A stretch of 64,000 bases of DNA, taken from contig JAACJK010000003.1 of assembly GCA_013368325.1 (NCBI GenBank), positions 372,001 to 436,000 on the forward strand, read 5' to 3'. Below are positions 11,321 to 21,080 of the stretch, in pieces. Both the position numbers and the translations under genes were made by a program. This DNA is from Ephemerocybe angulata. Lineage: Eukaryota > Basidiomycota > Agaricomycetes > Agaricales > Psathyrellaceae. Position 1 is the first letter of the stretch, and each line of letters starts with the position of its first letter. Under the pieces are notes generated by a model. The model saw only the letters and a program-made list of their open reading frames with translations, made no database searches and had not been told where the DNA came from.

Positions 11321-11419
11321 ACATGGCGGCAAGAAGCAAAGTTGGCTGGAATGCTTGGCTTACTAAGATTGGAACGATGAATGGCAATTTCCGTTCATCT
11401 TCATCGTTCATCATTTTGA

Positions 11420-12600
11420 GATCACGAAAGCACTCCACAGATGGGGGCGAGCCCCACCAGGGACTCAACGCTTAAGAACACCGATGTTCTTAGCTCCCTC
11501 AAAGTACCACAGTCTGATGCATGCCATGGTACAGAGTGCACTTGTGCTTCAGGTTGAGGCCCCGATTCGAGTTGCCTACTAGTAATATGGTCAGGCCTTG
11601 GAGCAGAGTGCGCAGAGCATGCCTGTAATGCTTGGGTAAGTTCTAAAGAGAACATGGACGGGCTCCTGAGGGAGCTCATTCAGGATAGATACATCTACTG
11701 CCCTGTCAGAGGCGGCATTGTAGGTATTGTGCAGGGCGTCCCAGAGGTCGCTCAGCTCATGACAGGGCTGCCCATTAAACTGGATAGCCTTGCATGGCAG
11801 GTTCTTGCACTCCTTGACCCAGGCCATGAGGTCTCAGGGGCGCTTGTTAGTTTCTGCAACCTCCTTGATGCGAGCATCAAAGAACTTGTGCTTGGCTGCC
11901 TTGGAAACAGTTCGTAGTGCCTTGTAGCCAGCAAGGGTCTGATCGGCCCTGTAAGCAGCTAGTGCAGCATCACATCTGGCATCCCACCACTCTTTCAAAT
12001 GTGGTTTCACCTTGAATTCCTTAGAATGGCGTAGCCACACCTCGTTGCATGCGCCAGCTATTGCCTGTGCAAAGTCCTCCACCTCAGCAGCAGTGCTAGC
12101 AGGGTGCTGCTTAAGCTTCCCAATAGCCCCAACCAGTTCCAAGACGAACTCTGCCTCCTCATTGCTGTCTGGCTTAATAGTATGCTGCCTTGCTGTTGGG
12201 GGTGACTGGCAGTGCAAGATCTCTGCGCCAACCGAGTGTGGTCCGATGGCCTGCTTAGTAAGCACATTCTGCGCAGAATTGCTGACAAAGCCTCCGCAGG
12301 AGGCATGAACACCAAGTCAATGACAGAGTGGACATTGGGATCAGCGTGCGACACATACGTTGGGCCCGGGTTAGTGAACTTGGTCAGATCCAAGCCCAGT
12401 CTAGCTGCTGTCTCCAGCAGGAGGATAGCTGTCGTCCTGTGGTGTAAGACCCGTGGGTCCCACTCCCTGGAGTGACAGTTAAAGTCACCGCCCATGTAGG
12501 ATAGGTAGGGCAGGCAAGGCATCGGCCTTCTCAGCAAGGAGCTTGATAAGGGGCCCCCGGGATGCTTGCTCCTGCTGTGGGGGGTGCTGCTGAGGTTCAG
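11420..12600 (-). pseudogene. LINE copy D, rearranged ORF2 fragment
   Basis: Minus-strand piece of the same LINE family. From 12600 downward it carries the endonuclease end (YMGGDFNCHSREWDP, FTNPGPTYVSHADPNVHSVI), the linker (KPDSNEEAEFVLELVGAIGK..KFFDARIKEVAETNKRP) and the start of the reverse transcriptase, then at about 11590 switches to SNRGLNLKHKCTLY and SLVGLAPI, pieces from the far C-terminal end of ORF2. Its GDFN motif keeps the Asp that copy B has lost. It abuts the PAL-2 terminus at 12601 and the Copia 5' end near 11400. No poly(A) or duplication was found for it. Confidence 0.72.
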
Positions 12601-12873
12601 GACTTCGCACTGCCCCATTATTCCTATAGGAGTTCAGGAGGAATTCCAGTGATATTCCAGTGAACTTTCTGAACTTCTACTGGAATTCCACTGAACTCTC
12701 CTGCCAAATTTTGAGTTCTGATTGTCCACCAGAGTTCCGTTTAGTTCAGAAAGAGTTCAGTATTAGCCAAAGTATTGTTCAGTAGGAGTTCAGTACAATG
12801 GAATTCTTCCAGGTCAACTGAAAAGTTCAGCAGGACAGGTCCTGTAGAACAGTTCTACAGGACACCAGCGGAG

Positions 12874-12976
12874 TGTGAGAAAACATAAAGGTGTTTTTAC
12901 ATAAACAGATAGCCACCATGATTTGATGCTGATATCATCAAAAACTTACCTAATATTTCAAGAAATAGTGAGAAAA
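12874..12976. repeat. about 103-bp direct repeat, left of LINE C
   Basis: Starts TGTGAGAAAACATAAAGG and ends AATAGTGAGAAAA. It is repeated at 14727-14831 directly after the LINE C poly(A) tail with about nine substitutions and one 2-nt gap. Either it is an exceptionally long target duplication or an older tandem repeat into which the LINE inserted. Confidence 0.85.
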
Positions 12977-14726
12977 CTTCCGCACCTTCCCATTGGTGGG
13001 GTTGAGTCCCTAGCCGGGCTCGCCCCCATTCGGCTTCATCTCCAGAAACTGTCCAAGAGAGCGATCTACAGAGCAGCCACTCTTTCTGATACTCACCTCC
13101 TGTGGTCCCTGCTGGGGCAGAATTCAGAGGCACAGCCATGCCTAACTATCATGCTGCGACCTGGTTACCGAGGCATGGGCGCCAGAGGACTATTCACGAT
13201 ACTATAACTCAAACCAGTACTCAACTGGGTGAACTGACAAAGATGTTTGCCCCGTGCGTGGAGGAGAACACCCCTAGATCTCAACTTATGGACTTGTACT
13301 CAGAGCGAGTAGAGTTCGATGTCTACACGGGGAAGGGCCTCAAAGGCTTGGCTTCGCGCTGGGCCAAATGCTACCAGGCTGCCTCTGCATATGTGATGAT
13401 ACAGGGTGACTGGGACAACAAGATTTCTGCCCGATGGGTAGCAGGATGGGTTCTCTCTGCTGACACTGAGCTCTTTGCGATTCAAGCGGCTGTTGCCTCT
13501 GCTGTTTAGCGGGGCGACTGTCACAAGATCATCATCTTCACTGACCACATCGCTTCGGCAAAGCAGGCAGTGGATCCCTCTGTCCACTCTGGGCAGGCTC
13601 ACTCCCTTGCAGTCTGCAAGGCACTTGCAGCGTGGTTTGCCCTCTCGGTGGACCATTGCATTGAATTTGTACAGGTCCCCTCCAAACTGGAGTGGGCCCT
13701 GCAGCATGGTGCGCATGTGGGTTGCCGGCGGTCCCTGTGGGGGCGTGCCCAGCCACATTCCTTGACTATGTGCACCGAAAGGTCACAGAGTCTGCTATCA
13801 GCTCCTGGCACACCCAGTTCTTGCTGAGGGGTACAGGGGGAGCCAGTTCCTGCAACTCCATGCTCCGACAGGTCGATCCTCCAGCCAGCATACGCCAAGG
13901 GCAGCACTTGGCTCAACTCTGTGGCTGACGATAATCGCTTGTGTGCATGGTTGTGCAGGTGCATTCTACCACGCCCCAATCAGTGAGTATTACTCTCAGT
14001 TCAACATCCCGGAGGAGATCTCCTGCATGTGTGGTGCACCTACCCAGACGTGCTGCCACCTCTTTGAAGGTTGCCCTGACCTTCCTAGTACCTGGTGTAC
14101 CCCCTCTTTGCTGAAGGAGCTCATCAGCTATCTGATTGCGAACCCGACCTCCTTTGGGTTCCGGTCCACTCCTAAGGGTGTCGGATGACATGCTTGGGCA
14201 AGCTTGGGCATGTCCAGGGTGTTCTCCTGTGTTGATCCTTCAGTGGGACGGGCAGGTGTGGGAGCGGGTAGGGGCTCCCGTGCTGGTTGACCTGGGGGGA
14301 CGGTTGCTCATGTGACCTCCTTCTGGGTCGGCCTGGTGCTGGGTCTGGGGAGCTGTGCAGTTATTAGCTTCGGAAAACCGGCGGCATCTTGGACTTGGCT
14401 TGGGGGTCCCTGCTTGCATCTACACCTTGCTACTCCAATGTTGGTGGTGCCTGTGGGTTCCAAAGGCGTGCTCGGGCTTCACCCTCATGGCTGTTCAGCT
14501 CTTCCTTTCTGTCTACACATTGCACGCCAAAGGCATGCGAACTAGGCTCCGCTTGACCCCATCGTCCCCCTGGGCTGACCGCGGTCTGTATCTCGCTCAA
14601 GGGTTGCATTATGCCTTGACATTTTTCCTCTTAAATGTTGATTACATTGTAGTAGTTTACGACCGGTCTGCCTCTGCGCCCTGGAATATCAAATACGATT
14701 TAAAAAAAAAAAAAAAAAAAAAAAAA
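12977..14726 (+). mobile_element. 5'-truncated LINE copy C
   Basis: Plus-strand LINE fragment inside PAL-2, collinear with copy A. It has GGVESLAGLAPIRLHLQKLS (about 12990), an RNase H-like block (about 13370-13700, with an in-frame stop at about 13507 before IIIFTDHIASA), the terminal CMCGAPTQTCCHLFEGCP zinc motif (about 14020), a GT-rich 3' UTR, the shared 3' end and an A-run at about 14702-14726. Compared with copy A it retains an extra stretch at about 13715-13930 between RNase H and the zinc motif. It is dead. Confidence 0.85.
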
Positions 14727-14831
14727 TGTGAGAAAACATGAAGGTGTTTTTACATAAATGAATAGCCATCATGATTTGATGCTGATATCATCAAAAACTT
14801 ACATAATATCTTCAGAAATAGTGTCAGAAAA
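14727..14831. repeat. about 105-bp direct repeat, right of LINE C
   Basis: Partner of 12874-12976. The sequence continues beyond it into the PAL-2 core (AAATGCAATTTCC...), so the uninterrupted PAL-2 sequence can be read across the LINE. Confidence 0.85.
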
Positions 14832-14942
14832 TGCAATTTCCAAACATCGAGTTTTGAGATAAAAATAGATTGAGTTGAGACATGAGTGTGAGAATATTAT
14901 AAAAGATGCTGTTTATAACAGGAAAAATGATGAAAAAGACTT

Positions 14943-14951
14943 GTGAGAACG
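14943..14951. repeat. 9-bp target duplication, left
   Basis: GTGAGAACG, identical to 15959-15967. Confidence 0.85.
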
Positions 14952-15057
14952 GGACTTTGGATGCGCCCCGGAATGTCACGGTCACGTGACTGTGACATTG
15001 TGACTCATGTGGCCCCGCCCCTGTTGTGGTGTGAACACCGGGGTCGGTGCCTACCTG

Positions 15058-15260
15058 CCCTTTGGGCAAATTACCGGGGTTGGGTGCCCAATGGTGCCCA
15101 GCCAGGACCCTTTGGGCAAATTAACGGGGTTGGGTATTTTTCTGGCCCCAAAAAATAAGTACTGGTTAAACCGCTGTTTATTTTTTTTCAGTACCCACCC
15201 CGCACCCTTTAGACAAATTACCGGGGTGGGGTCGGCCCTTTGGGCAAATTACCGGGGCTG
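15058..15260. repeat. TTTGGGCAAATTACCGGGG repeat cluster
   Basis: Units reading roughly CCTTTGGGCAAATTACCGGGG occur at about 15058, 15109, 15207 (with TTTAGACAAATT) and 15238, separated by G/C-rich spacers. They lie inside the Mutator-like element and have no coding sense. Confidence 0.75.
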
Positions 15261-15429
15261 GGGCACCGGGGCACCCGAGAAATCGATGCGGCCTCTGGGG
15301 AACGGTCCACCCCGAATCTGGAGACTGGAGTGCATCCCGGAAAATTATTGTGGTCACTAGAATACAGTAAAACTACGGTACACACCGGAAATAATTTGGC
15401 AATACCCGACTGTGGTTGAGTACCCCTGA

Positions 15430-15890
15430 CACCGACACCCCGAAACTGGAAAAACTCCACCGAAAATAAACACCAGGAATACTAATTACACCAAGACTGT
15501 TGAGTACCCCAACCCTGACACCCTGACACTGACACCCGCCACTGGCAGCCCAACACCCGACACTGGAGTCGGGCACCGACATCTACACCCGACACCGAAA
15601 AACCCCACCGGAAAACAACGCTGGGAATACTCCACCGAGACTGTCGAGTACCCCGACCCCGACACCCTGACACTGACACCCGACACTGGCGCCCCAACAC
15701 CCAACACGGGCACCCGAGTACCCCAACATCTACAGCGGACACTGGAAGGACCCCACCGGAAATACACACCAGAAATACTACACAACACAACTGTCGAGTC
15801 CGACAGCGACACCCTGACACCGACACCCTGACACCGACACCCTGACACCGACACCCCAACACCAACACCCCAACACCAACACCCCGACAC
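15430..15890. repeat. CACCGACACCCTGA-type minisatellite
   Basis: Short tandem units of the type GACACCGACACCCTGACA with higher-order blocks (repeated ACTGTCGAGTACCCC and CCACCGGAAA..ACACC.G.AATAC at about 15495, 15640 and 15790). Long open frames on the minus strand (RVSVSGCRG-type peptides) are a by-product of the repeat period. Confidence 0.85.
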
Positions 15891-15958
15891 TGGCCCAGCA
15901 CCGTGAGCGCTTTCAGTGGATTACATAATGTCACATTTCCGGGGCGGATCCAAATTCC

Positions 15959-15967
15959 GTGAGAACG
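15959..15967. repeat. 9-bp target duplication, right
   Basis: GTGAGAACG, the partner of 14943-14951. Confidence 0.85.
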
Positions 15968-16288
15968 ATTAGTCAGCATTAAATAATATGAACAAATACA
16001 GCTTTGTATCAATCTACCATCAGTCCAGCAAGAGTTCACTGGAAGTCCAGTAGAATATCAGCAAACTTCTACTGAACTCCTATTGAGCATACTGAACTGA
16101 ACTGAACATTTTGGATTCCTGTAGGAATTCTAGCAGAAGTCCAGTAGAAGTTCAGTGGAAGTTCACTGAACTTCCACTAGACTTTGTCTTATAAAATCAC
16201 TTTTGGTAAAAGTTTACTAGAATTCCACTGGAAGTTCACCAGTCCTACTGGAGTTCTACAGGAATCTTGGGGGAGTGTGAAGTACAGG

Positions 16289-18265
16289 TAAGTATTGGTC
16301 GGGAGGCCGTGAAGCACATCCGAGACGTATTTGGTCCACAATCCGCAGTCGTCGGGAGGAAGGTCAAAATAGCTGGGTGAGGCTTCAGGCCGGGTAATAA
16401 TCGACTGGGCCAAACCAACGTAGTTTTCGCGCAACATGAACTGTATGATTGTCATAGAATAGGTGAAACAAGAAAGTGACGCACCCATTGGCAGTAGTTG
16501 ATAAAGGAAAGATCGCCAGGTTCTAAAGTAATCAGGAAGCTAAAACAACTCAATTAAGTGAAGCCAGAGCATTAACTGATACTTAACATATCTTTTCAAA
16601 AGAAGCGACAGTTTCAAACAGCCTTTCGGAAGGCTTCAAATGGTCGTACTTGGATTCATTGGTGAAGAATAGGTAGAGAGCATACTTTGGCAGATCCAAA
16701 ACATGTCAACATGGTCACATCCAAAGCAAACATAAGGCAGACTATATAGCGAAGTAGAGTGCATCCTGGCACTATGGAATATGTTATATTAGACTAGTCC
16801 CAGAAGTATGCTAGATCATGGAAATACCTGAAGGGCCTCATATGTGTCAACAAATGCCTTGGATGTATACATCTCTCCAAACGTCTGCATATCCTCCTTT
16901 CCTTCACCAGGACACTAGCGAAGGTGAAAGCCCAAGAGTATGGAAGTGCTCCTGTGCTTCAAGGCACTCAAGCTTAGCTCTGATTATTGGTATCAGTGGT
17001 CGGTAGTGAAAGCCTGGAACTGTGAAAGCATGGCAGCCAGGCTTCGCTGATGTCTTGGCAAAGGGTACTGAGATAGTGATTGACTTTATAGCCTACCCAT
17101 TTGGCAGAGTCTATGCCATCGTCATACTCAAGACACTGCTAGAATAGTGTTGAGGTATTTCCAATTCATCCCTTGCAAGTCCTGTGGCCAGAAGTTGCTA
17201 TCACTGATGATATCGACCAGCTTGGCAAAGAAGTCGTGACTCTTCTCTGAGCTATCTGATCAAAACTATTCACCCAGGCAAAACAAACTGTGATTGGGAA
17301 ATGGGTAGAGAGTGGGATTGCCAGAGGGAGCTTTAGAGGGCTCGCCCTCGACGTCTGGGAGCTCCTGGCGTTTCCGGAGTTTCTTGGGTGTGACTGAACT
17401 GTCTGGATTGTGTGGAGAGTCACCATACTGATACATTTCAAACTTTTTGTAAAGCCCAAAGCTGTTTGATTTGACAGGGTAATGTTTTGAGGGTGCCGAG
17501 GTTGTGTCTATGGGTTTGGGGGGTGCTGTCTGGAGGAGCCTTTGGCTTGGGGGGTGCTGTAGCTGGAGGAGCCTTTGGCTTTGGCAGAGCTGGTGGTGCA
17601 GGGATAACAGAGACAAAGAGCGATGGAGGAAGTGCAGAGGATGGCTGAAAGTTGGACTTGTGTTGTATTTTGAAAGACATCATCTTCTTGCGATGGCCTC
17701 TACTCAGAGCTTCTCTCACTTCCAGCTGTTGCAGTTGACCCTTCTTAATTCTCAACCACCTTGGCTACTTCTAGTATGGCTACAGGTGGCTTTTGGTTCT
17801 ACAACCCTCCTCAGTATATTACAAGATAAAATACAGCTTCATAAAATAATCTTACCTTGTTCAGTGGTATAACTGGCATATCTACATCAAGATTCTCCTC
17901 ATCCAACCAAGATGGCCCCTTCCGCTCTTGAGTATTTGCACCAGAGCTGCTCCCCTCCTCACAGTCGACCTGCATTGACTGTTGTTGCCTCTGACATGCT
18001 TCGCTTGAAGTTTCCTCGAAATTTCACACAGGACCTTTAGCTGTTTGGCTGCATGAACATTTCCTGCACACACATTTCTGAGTCCGCGGCTGGTTGCCCA
18101 GCTCATTATCATACGCCTCCATTGGACTGCAAAGAGTGGTGGTAGTGAACGAAAGTTGAACAGAACACCAAATGGTGTTAATCCCACTGGTCTGGCGGCT
18201 TCCTGCTGACTGGGAAAATAATGCCTATTTAGAATTTGGCTAACATCGTAAGTCTTAGATTTCAA
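16289..18265 (-). pseudogene. Plavaka-type transposase relic
   Basis: Decayed minus-strand transposase of the Plavaka (CACTA-like) type found in agaricomycetes. From the N-terminus: DEENLDVDMPVIPLNK then a donor at about 17855; SRGHRKKMMSFKIQHKSNF and a Pro/Lys-rich linker (about 17700-17510); NSFGLYKKFEMYQYGDSPHN (about 17470-17410); LVDIISDSNFWPQDLQGMNW (about 17220-17160); YRPLIPIIRAKLE..HFHTL (about 17005-16950); GEMYTSKAFVDTYEALQ (about 16890-16835); LMFALDVTMLTCFGSAK and LYLFFTNESKYDHLKPSERL (about 16740-16620); PDYFRTWRSFLYQLLP (about 16540-16495). The block order matches that family, but at least five frame changes and stops kill it. It is cut at the PAL-2 right end. Confidence 0.68.
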
Positions 18266-18530
18266 CCTGACCTTACAAGTAAAAATACGAGCTAATTAAT
18301 ACACGGAGGAGCAGAATCAACATTAACAAGAGTGCAAATGAGAAAGTTTTTCATCATTAACGTGGGGGGGAGAACAGTTGGAGGAAGGCAGATAAGTCGA
18401 CTGTGGCCTCGGTTGCAGTGACAATGTCCAGGCAAGGCCAGGCAGTGAAGCTGAAGTTGGGCTTGAGTGTCGAGATGATGACTGACTCAGAACGTAACCT
18501 GGAAAGGTGGGTTGAACAAGCAGCTGCATA

Positions 18531-19012
18531 TGATGTGCAGCACAAGAACCACTTTGTGCAATTCCACCATTACATCACCAGCCATTCAAGGATACTGAAT
18601 CTTATTGCTCCAATGGCTTCCTTACATTTCTAAGGGTATAATTTATATAGAGGTTTACTAGCTAGCCTTGTGTTCTATCCTCAGTGATACTAACCTTAAT
18701 GCATCTCCCAAATGGCATTTTTACAGCATTGCAGAGTATAACAATATGGGAACAAAATACCAGCTATACCACTGTATGCTCCCTATTTTACAGCTTCTAC
18801 TGATACTAAATTCATTCTTATCAGACAAGAACTGAGAGAGATATTCATAAATCTGTGCAACATCCCCATTATCTAAATGAAATGATGCTACTATCATGAC
18901 ATTTCTATGGGTTTGTTTCCTTATTCCACACTTCTTAATGATACCAAAATCATTCTTATCAGACAAGAACTGGGTGAGATATGAATTGGGCACGTTCACC
19001 GGCTGAGTGCAC
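18531..19012. repeat. repeat E, contiguous copy
   Basis: About 480-bp interspersed repeat in two joined parts. R1 (18531-18664, TGATGTGCAGCACAAGAAC...TTTACTAGCTA) is repeated in direct orientation at 26488-26620. R2 (18666-19012) is repeated in inverted orientation at about 28130-28522. R2 contains two related units about 180 bp apart, each with a TCTCTCAGTTCTTGTCTGATAA-like motif on the minus strand. It has no coding potential beyond a spurious 97-codon frame. It marks the arrangement from which the inversion at 26.6-28.5 kb can be reconstructed. Confidence 0.85.
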
Positions 19013-19071
19013 AAACCTATCTGCTACGAGGAAGCTGTGGATCGCAAACCTCCATCTTAGCCCCTCAGCTA

Positions 19072-19890
19072 ATGATATTCAATGCTGATCCTTCGTTCAC
19101 CCCCATTCCCATCACATCCCTATCACTCTGCAAAGTGGAACACTCGGTTCGGGCTATGGTCATTAACCTGGGACTGCTCTTTTTGAAGGTAAGTTTTCCT
19201 GGTCTACATATGATCATTATATGCTCAGTTTAACTCTTTCTAGCTTGCCTACCTCACCCACACATCCGTTTTAAGTATACTGCAAGAAGCAATGGGAATG
19301 GGTAACCAAGCTCACCTCACAGGTATGTTTTGCTTTTGACTCCAGGCCATATAACTGCTTATGATGGATTTAGCAACGGAAGTTCTTAGTTGGCCTCGCT
19401 ATAGAGTGTGAAAGATTCATTCTGGCATTCGTTTCCATGGACAAGCTATTCCAGGCAAGCAGGCACTTAATTCACTCGTAGCCAGCATTTATTGATATTG
19501 ATTCAGCCTCTCTGGTCAACAACACGTGACGGCTTTGAGTTTGACCTGCCCTACGTCTACACCGAGTATTGTCGATTCCTTCAGGGTATTGCTGATTGGA
19601 TAAGGAGTTGCTGGGCTCAGAGGGGACATGGTATAGCAGCGAATGCTATGCGAGAGGATGAAGCCAACAAGGTCTGGTTGGGTGTGGGCACCTACACTGT
19701 TAATAAAGTGTTCATGGCTGCTAGTAAGCACTATGTTCTATATTAACTTTCCTGGCCTAGAAAATGACCAACCCTACCTCCGCTCTCAGGCATTCCAGCC
19801 CTTGCACACGAAACCAACGTCTTTTTCTGTCCGTCTCATGTTTCTCATGTTGCCCGCCTATGTGAGGCAATCTGGGATATTGCTCACTGA
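19072..19890 (+). CDS. spliced gene of unknown function, possibly decayed
   Basis: I do not recognise the family. Proposed exons are 19072-19188 (MIFNADPSFTPIPITSLSLC...), 19244-19322, 19374-19454 (QRKFLVGLAIECERFILAFV..), 19507 to about 19720 (DGFEFDLPYVYTEYCRFLQG, WAQRGHGIAANAMREDEANK, VWLGVGTYTVNKVF) and about 19790-19887 (IPALAHETNVFFCPSHVSHV, ending IWDIAH before TGA). Introns are 50-60 nt; the third has a GC donor (GCAAGC). Exon 2 leaves one extra base, so the frame does not carry cleanly into exon 3. Either a boundary is wrong or the gene has a frameshift. It sits between repeat E and the recombinase gene. Confidence 0.42.
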
Positions 19891-21072
19891 GCAGAGACCA
19901 ACCTTCCGTGCGTTCTTCGCCCTACCATCCTTCTGTTGCTGGCGTCTGATTGCTTTCAATAGTGCAGAGTAACCTTTTTTATACTCTGGATATGCGGAAA
20001 GGAATGCATGCTCATCACGTGAGTACCTACAATGTGAATGTCAGTCAATTCCATGCCTTGGTTTCGAGGTTCAAATACAGATGCACGTTTCAATAAACTC
20101 GAGAGCAATCATTTTGTGGTCGTGATATGATTGCGCATCCGACGTACCTAGATACCATTCTGGCTTCCAGTTGCAGAGAGGTACTGGACAGCGCTCTGGA
20201 TCCACTCCCTCCCAGTCATCTACTACCGTCCGCCAGGCTTGATGGGCCAGTTGCGGTGAGCGACTGATTGACAGAACTGAGAGCCGTCCTGCTCCACCAT
20301 GTCTTGCCGGGATAGAGGTGTGAGCTTGATTTGGATGTTGAGAAACAGCAACTCGGAAAGATCCTGTTGCACTAGCATGCTGACTGGTATTAACATATGC
20401 CAGGTCCTCGTGCTGATGATAGAGGCCTACGGGCATAGGCTGCTCATGCTGGGTAGGCGAGGGGTTTGGACTGCGTTGTCGATGGAGTGACTGTGCTGGA
20501 TACAGCTCATAGCGTACACCCGGATTGTGTCGGCGCATGGAGCCACAGAGTTAAGAGGCAGTGTTTGGCGCCAGCGAAATACCACAGAGAGATATATCGG
20601 GATTGCATGGGCGGGATTCCTTTCATAGAGAGCTATCCAATCCCTCAAGAGTGCATCTGCGTTGATGGAGGGTTGGTCGGGACAGTTGTAAATATGGTAA
20701 ACATGTCCTATGGGATATGGAATGTGAGTCAATGATTGAATGAATGCTAAATGATGCTTCATACCGGTGAGCTCTTGATTATGTTTCCTTGTCCAGTTCT
20801 TGCGCTCATGCACATTGAGGATAGAATACCTGAGCTCTTCGTTCTTCGCGTTGATCTGCTTAGGTGGAGAAAGATCCAGGTCACGTGCACGGAGCTGGGT
20901 CACTTCAGTATTTCTATTTGTAGATTCTGTCAGTCAGCGCGTATATCAATATGAGTAGGTGCAGTACTTACCGTAGCCAAATAAGCCAAGCGACACTCGA
21001 CAGAGCACCGAATCAACTAGCTCTGCACGCTTGCATTTGGAGGCCAAGTCATCTTTTCCATTGAGCTCTTCA

Positions 21073-21080
21073 AGGCGTCC
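21073..21080. repeat. 8-bp target duplication, PAL-1 left
   Basis: AGGCGTCC, identical to 21868-21875. Confidence 0.8.

Larger units (their letters stand above)
1480..11350 (-). mobile_element. Ty1/Copia retrotransposon, broken by nested LINEs
   Basis: One minus-strand Copia element read in the order 11.3 to 1.5 kb: gag (11320-10430), protease region (10300-9938), pre-integrase and integrase (4677-3960), then the Pro/Ala-rich linker (3900-3595 and 1647-1480), where a KKPGEWWKV motif typical of the stretch before reverse transcriptase is seen. Two plus-strand LINE copies sit inside it (1648-3580 and 4692-9923), each bounded by a 14-bp duplication, so removing them makes the Copia order continuous. 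No reverse transcriptase, RNase H or clear LTR follows; left of 1480 the sequence changes to the TET/JBP relic. All parts carry frameshifts. It is a dead, truncated element. Confidence 0.8.
14952..15958. mobile_element. nonautonomous Mutator-like DNA element
   Basis: About 1.0 kb, bounded by imperfect 28-29-bp terminal inverted repeats: left GGACTTTGGATGCGCCCCGG (14952-14971, continuing AATGTCAC), right end on the opposite strand GGAATTTGGATCCGCCCCGG continuing AAATGTGAC (15958-15930). Flanks carry a perfect 9-bp duplication, GTGAGAACG, at 14943-14951 and 15959-15967. A 9-bp duplication is typical of Mutator-like elements; 8-9 bp is also seen in other superfamilies. No transposase is encoded. 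The interior is two repeat fields: TTTGGGCAAATTACCGGGG units (15058-15260) and a CACCGACACC satellite (15430-15890). Confidence 0.8.
12601..16285. mobile_element. PAL-2, palindrome-rich DNA element hosting other insertions
   Basis: Inferred DNA transposon without coding capacity. The ends are inverted: GACTTCGCACTGCCCCATTA at 12601 and, on the other strand from 16285, GTACTTCACACTCCCCCAAG; the match continues as ATTCCT.TAG.A.TTCAG. Both ends are packed with short direct and inverted motifs built from AGTTCAGTGGAA/TTCCACTGAACT (12622-12860 and 16020-16260). Its interior contains LINE C and a Mutator-like element. Termini and part of the core resemble PAL-1 (21081-21867). I found no convincing target duplication: the flanks share only AGGT. 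The two ends could therefore belong to different copies. Confidence 0.6.

Noticed and set aside
15482..16039. Long minus-strand open frames rich in Arg/Val/Ser/Gly/Cys
   Set aside because: They are translations of the CACCGACACC minisatellite and have no family features.
12593..16293. 8-bp target duplication for PAL-2
   Set aside because: Flanks are AGGTTCAG and AGGTAAGT; only four bases agree, which is not enough.
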